In this document: one piece after another, positions 15,405-23,400 of the stretch | How positions within the stretch are numbered: position 1 is the stretch's first letter | Layout: the number at the start of each line of letters is the position of its first letter | Origin: SVFI01 sp045643145 | GTDB taxonomy: Bacteria > Bacillota > Clostridia > Lachnospirales > Lachnospiraceae | Direction of reading: 5' to 3' | Assembly (NCBI GenBank): GCA_045643145.1 | Contig: JAZUKG010000073.1 | Coordinates: forward strand, 1 to 24,993 | Length of the DNA stretch: 24,993 nucleotides | The notes under the pieces: model-generated | Told to the model about the DNA's origin: nothing | The model's input: the letters and a program-made list of their open reading frames with translations, nothing else | Database searches by the model: none | Program-made: the position numbers and the translations under genes

Positions 15405-15438
15405 AAAAGACTCATTCAGTAATGGATGAGTCTTTTTT
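15405..15438 (+). terminator. Terminator after the 14444 gene
   Basis: AAAAGACTCATTCA pairs with TGGATGAGTCTTTT (one G-U) around GTAA, followed by more T. Nearly the same hairpin follows the tRNA-Leu gene 1.6 kb upstream. Confidence 0.9.
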
Positions 15439-15567
15439 GGTGCAACTATATATATTGTACAAAAAAATATGTGGTACAAAATATTCCGGAAATAGAATGT
15501 TTATGATTTTGTAACAATTATGTAAACTGTTTGTTGAAATGTTATATAAATTTCCCCGTATAAATTG

Positions 15568-15586
15568 TAGAATTTGTCGGTATTAT
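15568..15586 (+). promoter_or_regulatory. Candidate activator site, first xylanase
   Basis: TAGAATTTGTCGGTATTAT recurs with one or two changes before the second xylanase. In both cases it begins exactly 36 bp before the -10 hexamer and has a TCCCC 13-15 bp upstream. Its centre would fall near -40, where an activator touching RNA polymerase usually binds. Confidence 0.55.
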
Positions 15587-15600
15587 ATAAAAACAAGGTG

Positions 15601-15609
15601 TGGTAGAAT
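15601..15609 (+). promoter_or_regulatory. Extended -10 promoter of the first xylanase
   Basis: TGGTAGAAT is an extended -10 without a -35 at normal spacing, which fits activator dependence. It gives a leader of about 100 nt before ATG 15715. Confidence 0.55.
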
Positions 15610-15638
15610 ATGTTGGTACAAGTATGTTTATGCATTTT

Positions 15639-15668
15639 TGTTCACAGTTGCCGGAAAAACGGTGAACA
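15639..15668 (+). other. Leader hairpin of the first xylanase mRNA
   Basis: TGTTCAC and GTGAACA pair across a 16-base interior that includes CCGG. It lies about 35 nt before the GGAGG box (15703-15707). It may protect the long mRNA or tune translation. No T run follows. Confidence 0.4.
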
Positions 15669-15714
15669 GTGTAGAGGGATACTTGATAGCAAAAAATAAA
15701 TGGGAGGAAAAAAC

Positions 15715-18700
15715 ATGGAAACAAAGACAAACAAAAACTTTGTTCGTCAGGTAAAGAAATCTTTATCTTTAATCTTAAGTGCAGCTATGGTTGTAACAGG
15801 ATTAAATTTAGGCGCTTTACCTACAGTTTCAGTAAATGCAGCTGAAACTAAAGATGTTACTTACGATTTTAGCAGTATGAAAGTCGTAGATGGATATCAG
15901 TCTACTGCAGATATTGCAGATGGTGAATTAAGCATTCATTTTGATCAGCAGTATGCAGAAAGAATGATTTCAATTCCGGAAGAAGTAGATCCGGCAACCA
16001 TTAAGGCAATCACAGTTAATGTGAAAGAAGGTAACCCAGGAGATTTAGCAGTTAAAGTTCGTACTGCTGAAAAAGAAGTTGGAGTATCTTATGGTAATCC
16101 AACAATTGGCGATTTAGAAGGAAAGACATTTGACCGAATCGGTTTAATGTCATTACCAAAGGATTCTGCAACAGATTTCGTATTTGAAAGCGTTACTTTT
16201 ACAATTGGTAAAAAAGTAGTAGCAGATGTTCCTGCAGGTAAAGTAACAATCGCTGCAAAGGATTTAGAGTTATTAGGACTCTATAGTGAAGATAATGTAT
16301 CAGTTGATACAACAGAGACTGGTATCGTGGTAAATATTTCTGCACAGTATGATGAAGCTAGATTTGTTATTCCGGAAGAAATCGCTCATCGTGTAGAAGG
16401 CGTTACAGTAAATGGTGATGATAACTATGGTTCAATGTCAGTTAAGATGCTTTTTGCAGATGACAAAGCAAATACTGATAAAGAACAGTTCGAAGTAGCA
16501 TACGGTAGCAATAGCGTAGCTAAGAAGAACCCTGGACTTACACCAATCAAATACTTCGGTGTTATGAGTTTAACAGGTGAAGCTGTATCATTCCCAATTG
16601 AATCAGTTACTCTTACATTAAATGACGGTGTAGCTGCTCCTGCAGTATCTACTCGTGTTATCGATGAAAAAGTTAACATGATCAAAGGATTCAATGGTGC
16701 ATGTGAATCAAAAGATTGGTGGAATGATGCTGACTGGTGTGGAAATCACATTGTAGCTGTTCCTTATGGCGCTGATGAAGAAAAGGCTTCAAAAGATGCA
16801 GGTACTTCTTATGTATCAGTTAACAGTATTGAAGCTTGGGGCTCTGTTAAAGCAGAAGCAAACTTAAAAGGATCAAATATTTATGAAGCATTTGCTCCTG
16901 GTGCATATGAATATACATTCTATGCAAAGACTGTTAGTGATAACGATGTAGATGTTACAATGAAGGTTATTTCTACAAAAACAGTAGATGGTCAGGATAC
17001 ATATCCAGAAATCAAAACTGAATTAGATGGTGCTTTTAAAGTTTCATCTGATAAGTGGACAAAGGTTTCAGGTACATTTGCAATTTCAGAAGAAGATTAT
17101 AATTCATTTAGAGAATTAGGATTCTGTATTACTTCACCAAAAGATTTCTATTTAGATGATGTTAAAGTAACATCAGTAGTAGAAAGAGATATTCCTTCTT
17201 TATACAAAGTAGTGAAAGAAAACTCTCCTACTATTGAACGTATGGGTGTTGCACTTCCAATCAGTGCTTTCAGCAACCCAGCAACTCTTGAACTTGCATT
17301 CAAGCATTTCAATAGTGTTTCATGCGAAAATGAAATGAAACCGGAATCACTCCTTGGCGGAAGCGCAACACTTGGAGAAGACGGATGGCCAGTACTTACA
17401 TATACAAATGCAGATACAATGTGTGATGCAATCACAGCTTACAATGCTAAGAATGGTACAGACATTAAGATGCGTGGACATGTATTCGTATGGCATAGCC
17501 AGTTCCCAGGTTGGTTCTTCAAAGAAGGATTTAGCTCAAACGGAGCATATGTTGACACAGATACAATGAATACTCGTTTGGAATGGTACATCAAGACAGT
17601 TGCAACTCACTTTGATACAAAATATCCTGGATTAATCTATGCATGGGACGTTGTAAACGAAGCAGCTAATGATGCAGGTGGTACAAGACAGAACGGTGAC
17701 TGGTTCAATGTATATGGTAAAGAAAACAAACAGAGTATCGAATATATCTTAAAGGCATTCGAATATGCTGATAAGTATGTAGCAGAAGATACAATTCTTT
17801 TCTACAACGATTACAATGATTGTACACCTTCAAAACGTGATACAATTTGTGGTTTCCTTGATGAAATCAAGAAGGTAGTTAAACCGGGACGTAAGATTGG
17901 TGCCGGTATGCAGGGTCACCATGATATGGCAACACCTTCAGCAGAAATGGTTCAGGCAGCTGTTGATATGTACTCAGAACATGCAGATGTTGTACATGTA
18001 ACAGAGCTTGATGTTAAATCTACAATGGGATTTGACGGAACAGATTTAGAAGCTGAGTTCGTTGCAAACGGACACAGATACAAAGAATTATATGATATCT
18101 TCGCTTCATCTCCAAAGATGCAGTGTATCACAATCTGGGGTAGCCACGACTCAGTTTCATGGCTTAAGACTTCAAACTCTGTAGGTGGATCTGCAGACGG
18201 AAAGACTCCTCAGTATCCATTATTATTTGATGATAACTACAAAGCAAAACCTGCTTATTGGGCATTTGTTGATGCTTCTACATTACCACCAAGCGTAAAA
18301 CAGATTACAGCTCTTGAAACAGATGAGTTCGCTAGTGCTCAGACAGTTTCATTCAAAGCCGGCGATGCTAAAGTTACTCTTGCACCAATTTGGGGCAAAG
18401 ATGGTGTTAAACTTGAAGTTACTGTATTAGACAGCAATATTACTGCTGAAGATGAAGTAACTGTATATGTTTCAGATGAAAAGAAAGCTACTACAAAGAA
18501 AGCAACAGATGCTGAAAGCATTGAAGGCGGATATAAGGTAGCAGTTGATCTTACAAGCAGTGCATCTGCATTTGAAACAGTATTATTCGACGTTGTAGTT
18601 ACAAACGGTGCAGAAAAGACAGCATTTAATGATTATACATTAAGCCAGGCTACATCTGCTAAATACTACGCAAAGATTAACACAAAACCATATATGACAA

Positions 18701-20118
18701 TTGCTAAGGGTACAGCTAGTGTTGACGCTGATCCTGCAGATTGGAAAGATATCCCAGCAACAGAACTTACTATTAAGCCAGCTACTATTGAAGCTTCAGC
18801 AACAGCTAAGGTTTGTTGGGATGAAGATGCACTTTATGTATTATATGAAGTTAAGGATCCTACATTAGACAAGAGCTCAGTTCAGGTACATGAACAGGAT
18901 TCAACAGAAACATTTATCGATGAGTTAAATGAAAAAGCAGGCGGATTCGATGATAACGATAAGCAGTATCGTGTTAACTTCGAAAATGAAGCAAGCTTTA
19001 ATGGTACAACATGTACAGCAGATAATCTTGTATCTGCTACAAAGAAAACAGCCGATGGATATATTGTAGAAGCAGCATTCAAATGGACTTCATTAAAGGC
19101 TGCTGCAGGTAAAGAAATCGGTCTTGATTTACAGATCAACGATGGTAAGGGCGGTACTAGAATTGGTACAGCTAACTGGTTTGATGCAAGTGGTAACGGA
19201 TGGCAGAATCCTGGTGTTTACGGAACAGCTAAATTAGTTGATTCAGAAGTAACTGAAGATATGAAAGCAGCTGCAAAAGCAGTAGATGATCAGGTTGCAG
19301 CAATTGGTGATGTAACATTAGCAGCAGCTTCTGTAAAGAAGGTTGAAGATGCAAGAGCAGCATACAGCCAGTTATCAGTAATCGCTAAAACAGCAGTTAA
19401 GGCTGAATCAGTAGATACATTAGCAAAGGCTGAAAAGAAAGTTGAAGACTTAAAGGCAGCTGATGAAGTATCTAAGCTTATCGCAGCTATCGGAACAGTT
19501 ACTAAGGATAGCAAAGCAGCAATTGATAAAGCTAAAGCAGCTTTAGCTAAATTAACAGCTGATCAGAAAGCATTAGTACCTGCAGCTGATACAAACAAAT
19601 TAGCAGCAGCTGAAAAGGCATATGCAGATGTTACTAAGCCAGCACCTTCAACAAAGCCATCAGTAGCACCTTCAACAACCCCAGCAACTCCAGTTGTTAA
19701 GGTTGGTGACAAGGAAGTAGTTAGTGGAGTAACATATGTTGTTACATCTGCTACAGAAGCTGAATATGTTGCAGTAGCTGATAAGGGAACAGTTACAATT
19801 CCTGATACAGTTACAATTAAGGGCAAAAAGTTCAACGTTACATCAATCGCTAAGAATGCATTCAAGAACAAGAAGAAATTGAAAAAAGTTACAATCGGAA
19901 AGAATATCAAGAAGATTGGTTCAAAGGCATTCTACGGATGTAAGAATCTGAAGAAGATTGTTGTTAAGACAACAAAGCTTACAAAGAAGAAAGTTGGATC
20001 TAAGGCATTTGCCAAGATCAACGCAAAAGCTAAATTCAAAGTACCTGCTAAGAAAGTGAAAGCTTACAAAGCAATCGTTAAAGCAAAAGGTGCTAAGACA
20101 GCAAAGGTTACTAAATAA
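15715..20118 (+). CDS. Multimodular GH10 endo-beta-1,4-xylanase, surface-associated
   Basis: This 1467-residue secreted enzyme should cleave xylan backbones outside the cell. A signal peptide (1-43, ending VSVNAA) is followed by two related unidentified beta modules (47-165, 175-304) and a CBM22-type module (about 318-490). The GH10 domain (about 495-855) has acid/base E649 in WDVVNEA and nucleophile E764 in VTELDV; HVFVWHSQ and TIWGSHDS are also typical. Two CBM9-like modules follow (about 860-980, the first shorter, and 985-1178), then two 60-residue helical repeats with AAIG-x-VT (1180-1305), a Pro/Ser/Thr linker, and a lysine-rich LRR_5-type tail (1329-1467). There is no LPXTG. Roseburia Xyn10A-type enzymes have a similar plan. 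I chose ATG 15715 after GGAGG at 15703-15707; the frame is open from 15700. Own promoter and terminator. Confidence 0.95.
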   Translation: METKTNKNFVRQVKKSLSLILSAAMVVTGLNLGALPTVSVNAAETKDVTYDFSSMKVVDGYQSTADIADGELSIHFDQQYAERMISIPEEVDPATIKAITVNVKEGNPGDLAVKVRTAEKEVGVSYGNPTIGDLEGKTFDRIGLMSLPKDSATDFVFESVTFTIGKKVVADVPAGKVTIAAKDLELLGLYSEDNVSVDTTETGIVVNISAQYDEARFVIPEEIAHRVEGVTVNGDDNYGSMSVKMLFADDKANTDKEQFEVAYGSNSVAKKNPGLTPIKYFGVMSLTGEAVSFPIESVTLTLNDGVAAPAVSTRVIDEKVNMIKGFNGACESKDWWNDADWCGNHIVAVPYGADEEKASKDAGTSYVSVNSIEAWGSVKAEANLKGSNIYEAFAPGAYEYTFYAKTVSDNDVDVTMKVISTKTVDGQDTYPEIKTELDGAFKVSSDKWTKVSGTFAISEEDYNSFRELGFCITSPKDFYLDDVKVTSVVERDIPSLYKVVKENSPTIERMGVALPISAFSNPATLELAFKHFNSVSCENEMKPESLLGGSATLGEDGWPVLTYTNADTMCDAITAYNAKNGTDIKMRGHVFVWHSQFPGWFFKEGFSSNGAYVDTDTMNTRLEWYIKTVATHFDTKYPGLIYAWDVVNEAANDAGGTRQNGDWFNVYGKENKQSIEYILKAFEYADKYVAEDTILFYNDYNDCTPSKRDTICGFLDEIKKVVKPGRKIGAGMQGHHDMATPSAEMVQAAVDMYSEHADVVHVTELDVKSTMGFDGTDLEAEFVANGHRYKELYDIFASSPKMQCITIWGSHDSVSWLKTSNSVGGSADGKTPQYPLLFDDNYKAKPAYWAFVDASTLPPSVKQITALETDEFASAQTVSFKAGDAKVTLAPIWGKDGVKLEVTVLDSNITAEDEVTVYVSDEKKATTKKATDAESIEGGYKVAVDLTSSASAFETVLFDVVVTNGAEKTAFNDYTLSQATSAKYYAKINTKPYMTIAKGTASVDADPADWKDIPATELTIKPATIEASATAKVCWDEDALYVLYEVKDPTLDKSSVQVHEQDSTETFIDELNEKAGGFDDNDKQYRVNFENEASFNGTTCTADNLVSATKKTADGYIVEAAFKWTSLKAAAGKEIGLDLQINDGKGGTRIGTANWFDASGNGWQNPGVYGTAKLVDSEVTEDMKAAAKAVDDQVAAIGDVTLAAASVKKVEDARAAYSQLSVIAKTAVKAESVDTLAKAEKKVEDLKAADEVSKLIAAIGTVTKDSKAAIDKAKAALAKLTADQKALVPAADTNKLAAAEKAYADVTKPAPSTKPSVAPSTTPATPVVKVGDKEVVSGVTYVVTSATEAEYVAVADKGTVTIPDTVTIKGKKFNVTSIAKNAFKNKKKLKKVTIGKNIKKIGSKAFYGCKNLKKIVVKTTKLTKKKVGSKAFAKINAKAKFKVPAKKVKAYKAIVKAKGAKTAKVTK
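19645..20118 (+). repeat. 474-bp repeat, copy 1 (linker + LRR tail)
   Basis: The last 474 bp of this gene match the last 474 bp of the second xylanase gene, with the same length and stop. By eye the tail part differs at only about ten positions, mostly silent; the linker part has a few more. It encodes the end of the Pro/Ser/Thr linker and the LRR tail. Confidence 0.9.
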
Positions 20119-20151
20119 TCAGTTTTTTTTAGAAATGATAATTTAGCATGG

Positions 20152-20185
20152 ACACCGGAGAGAGAAATCTCTCCGGTGTTTTTTT
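20152..20185 (+). terminator. Terminator after the first xylanase
   Basis: A perfect 12-bp stem, ACACCGGAGAGA / TCTCTCCGGTGT, with GAAA tetraloop and a run of seven T. The hairpin core is shared with the terminator of the second xylanase. Confidence 0.95.
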
Positions 20186-20344
20186 ATTTACCGCGGCCTT
20201 GTCGGCAATTCTTTCCTTATTATGAACGACCTATATATAGCAAGTTTTGTAGAAGGGTAAAATGCTTAAAAAGCAACATTTGTATGTTGTTAAAAATAGT
20301 GTAAAAATCAGGGAATAAATACCAAAATCTATCCCCACTTTATC
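20186..20344 (+). other. Intergenic stretch between the xylanase genes
   Basis: No gene is visible in the 351-bp gap between stop and next start. Besides the terminator and promoter listed separately, it holds a small hairpin, CAACAT-TTGT-ATGTTG at 20274-20289, and a TCCCC at 20332-20336 that matches one before the first xylanase promoter. Confidence 0.6.
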
Positions 20345-20362
20345 TAGAATTTGTCCGTATTT
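20345..20362 (+). promoter_or_regulatory. Candidate activator site, second xylanase
   Basis: TAGAATTTGTCCGTATTT is the counterpart of the element at 15568, again starting 36 bp before the -10 hexamer. Flanking DNA is much less alike, so the element seems to be under selection rather than simply left from duplication. Confidence 0.55.
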
Positions 20363-20377
20363 TTCCTTGAATTTTGA

Positions 20378-20386
20378 TGATAAAAT
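20378..20386 (+). promoter_or_regulatory. Extended -10 promoter of the second xylanase
   Basis: TGATAAAAT is an extended -10, again with no -35 at normal spacing. It gives a leader of about 77 nt before ATG 20470. Confidence 0.55.
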
Positions 20387-20409
20387 AACATGACTTGAAT
20401 GGGGGCCGG

Positions 20410-20431
20410 ATAAAAGAGAAATGGCTTTTAT
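20410..20431 (+). other. Leader hairpin of the second xylanase mRNA
   Basis: ATAAAAG and CTTTTAT pair around an eight-base loop, about 27 nt before the GGAGG box (20458-20462). Its position resembles that of the leader hairpin before the first xylanase, but the sequence differs. Confidence 0.35.
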
Positions 20432-20469
20432 TCAGAAAGGATTCAAGAAAAATATTGGGAGGAAAAAAC

Positions 20470-23400
20470 ATGGAAACAAAGAACAACAAAAACTTTGTTC
20501 GTCAGATGAAGAAAGCGCTGACATTAACCTTGAGTGCAACGATGGTTGTAACAGGTTTAAATTTTGGCGCGTTTCCAAGTGTGACAGCAGAGGCAGCTTC
20601 AAAAGTGATTGTAAACGAAGATTTTGAAGCGAATGCAGGCTCAGGATTTATCATGGGTGATGCTACAAAAACAGTAGTTGAAGATGCTCATGGTGGTGAA
20701 AAGGCCATTATGATTTCAGACAGAACTCAAGGATGGAATTGCTATGCAATTGATCTTCAAGAGTATGCTGGAAAGACAATTGATCTTTCTGTATGGATGA
20801 AGTCGGATGATGATACAGAGGGAGCAAATTTTAAGGCAACTGTTAATTCCGGTGCTACTGATGCAACACAGGCATATGATACCGTGGATATGAAAGAAGT
20901 AACTCCGGGAGAATGGGTTGAGCTTTCTGGTCAGATTGAATTGAAAGAGGATGTTCAGAAGGTTTATTTTGAGATTTGCGTACCATCTAATAATTATGCA
21001 GGACTTACATCAGATTATTTATTGGATGATTTGACTATTTCAATTGATGGGACTGAAGTTGAGGCAGGAGCACCATCTTTTGCAGAAGATTTTGATTCTT
21101 ATGAATCAGCAGATGAAAAGAAGGGAGCTTCATTTGGAAGCCCTAAATTCTCATTGGTAACAGTTTCAGAAAATAATCAGGCATTAGCAGTTACAGACAG
21201 AACAGACGGATATTTTGCTTATGCAGTAAATGCCAGTGCATTTGCAGGTAACACCATTTCATTATCCGCAGATGTAGCATGTTATGAAGCAGCAGATGAT
21301 GCTGAAAATGATTTTAGTGCAACTATTAAGACAACTAAAGCTGGTGAGGATGATAATTACCAGAACGTAGCAGGTGTAAAACTTACAGGTAGTGCTTTTG
21401 GAAAATTGGAAGGCGAATACGAAGTACCTGCAGATTGTGACAGCTATGATATTTACTTTGAGACAACAAAAGAAGTAAATTATTTAATTGATAATATTTC
21501 TATTACAATTAAAGGAGAATATGTAGCTCCATCCAAGCCTGAATATGTTGATTTCTCAAAATACCCTATCTTAAAGGACTTATACAAAGATACTTTTAAA
21601 ATGGGTATGGCTTGTGAAGCAATCAGTCACTGGGAACAGCCAAATACATTAAGTGAAATTGGTAACCCAACAAAAGAAGCATTTATCGCACAGGAATTTA
21701 ACAGTATTACATTTGGTAATGAGTTAAAGCCTGCTTACAATATGGATTGCAACCATGCGCCGGATGATGTCACAGTACCATTTGGAAAGAATGCAGCAGC
21801 AATTGAAATGCTCGACTGGGCTAAAGCTAACAATGTACCTGTTAGAGGACATACTCTGGTATGGCACTCACAGTGTAATGATCAGATTTTCTGTAAAGAT
21901 TACAAGCCTGTATTTTTAAAGGATAAGGACGGAAAAGATACAGATGTATTGGACCCAGCTTGTTATGTAGATGCTGAAACATTGGAAAAACGTATGGTCA
22001 GCTACATTGACGATACTATGAAGTTTGTCTATGAAAACGGATATGGTAATGTCATTTATGCATGGGACGTTGTAAACGAAGCAGTAGAACCTGGTACAAA
22101 TGCTGATAACATGAGAAACAGCTACTGGTATCAGATTATGGGTAAAGATTTCATCGCAAAGGCATTTAAGGCAGCCAGAGAAACTTCTGTAAAATATGCC
22201 CAGGAAAATGCAGCTAAGTATAGCGTAAATCCGGATAATGCAGATGAACTTGCAACTATTTTACCAAAGCTTTTCTACAATGATTACAATGAATTCCAGG
22301 CAAATAAGAGAGATGCAATCATTGCAGTAACAAAACCAATCAAGGAAGCCGGAAATATCGATGGTATTGGTATGCAGGCTCACTTATCAGATACTTCAAA
22401 TCTTGATGATTTCATTACTGCATTAAATATGTACAGTGAAGCTATCGGTGAAGTACATATCACAGAATTAGATGTTACTCAGACTTCTTCAGGTGTGAAT
22501 GCTGAATATTATCAGGGTATGTTCTATTACAATTTATTCAAAGCATTAATTGATGCAAAGAAGAATGGTGCAAACCTTACATGTGTTACTATCTGGGGTC
22601 TTACAGATGATAACTCTTGGAAGAAAGAATCTTCACCACTGGTATTAAATGGTGATTTATCAAAGAAACTCGCATTTGACGGAATCGTAAATGCAATGAC
22701 AGGTGATGAAATGCCTGAACCTGCATATGAAGCGCCTGACTTCAAGGATGGTATCTTTGATTTAGACGGAGCAGACATGACAGCTGCAGATTACGGCTTT
22801 GCCGGACGTGGCGATGCAAAGGTTGAAATTCAGAGTGAAGATACCTATACAGGTATTGGAGCATTAAAGGTTAGCGGAAGAACAGCTAACTGGCATGGTG
22901 TTACATTTGATGTATCGCGTTTTGTTGGTCAGACTATCAGCATCAGCGGATGGGTTAAGACAACAGATAGTACTGTAAAATTATCAGCAGATATTGATGG
23001 CTCATGGCCAAACATCGCAACTATCAATCCTGAAAGCGGAAAGTGGACTCAGCTTATCGGAACCTACAGCATTCCTTCTGATCTCACAGCACTCAAGCTT
23101 TATTTTGAAACAAATGATACTGCAGATATCTATGTTGATAATGTAGAAGTGAAATTGGTAGGATTGGACGAAGGCTTTGAAGGAAAAGAAAATATTGCTT
23201 CTCCAAGAGGCGTTGGTCATATGCCGGTTCTTTCTGTAGAAAAAGAAGGAACAAACAATGTATTAAAGGTAACTCGTCAGGAAAAAGATGCTACTGTTAA
23301 ATTTGACATCAGTAAATATATCGGTAGAGCTATCGAAGTAACCGCAAAGGTGAAAACTGATGATGAATTCATCATGGTGGGTCTTGACGGTGATACACCA

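Noticed and set aside
15439..15567. AT-rich stretch before the first xylanase considered as an origin or integration site
   Set aside because: No DnaA-box cluster, no flanking direct repeats and no integrase nearby; it is simply promoter-proximal AT-rich DNA.
15700..15714. Upstream in-frame start for the first xylanase
   Set aside because: Starting there would place the GGAGG box inside the coding region; ATG 15715 gives a normal signal peptide and matches the neighbour gene.
15539..15754. 71-residue + strand frame over the xylanase promoter region
   Set aside because: It spans the promoter, leader and signal-peptide region in another frame and has no RBS.
19270..19633. Alanine/lysine-rich helical repeats considered as a recombination hot spot or repeat array
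   Set aside because: The two 60-residue units are alike only in protein pattern, not in DNA, so they read as a structural stalk.
20395..20469. 25-residue extension of the second xylanase
   Set aside because: It would begin within about ten bases of the -10 hexamer and would bury the RBS and the leader hairpin; ATG 20470 mirrors the first xylanase.
20421..20627. 68-residue + strand frame overlapping the second xylanase start
   Set aside because: Out-of-frame shadow of the leader and signal peptide, with no independent RBS.
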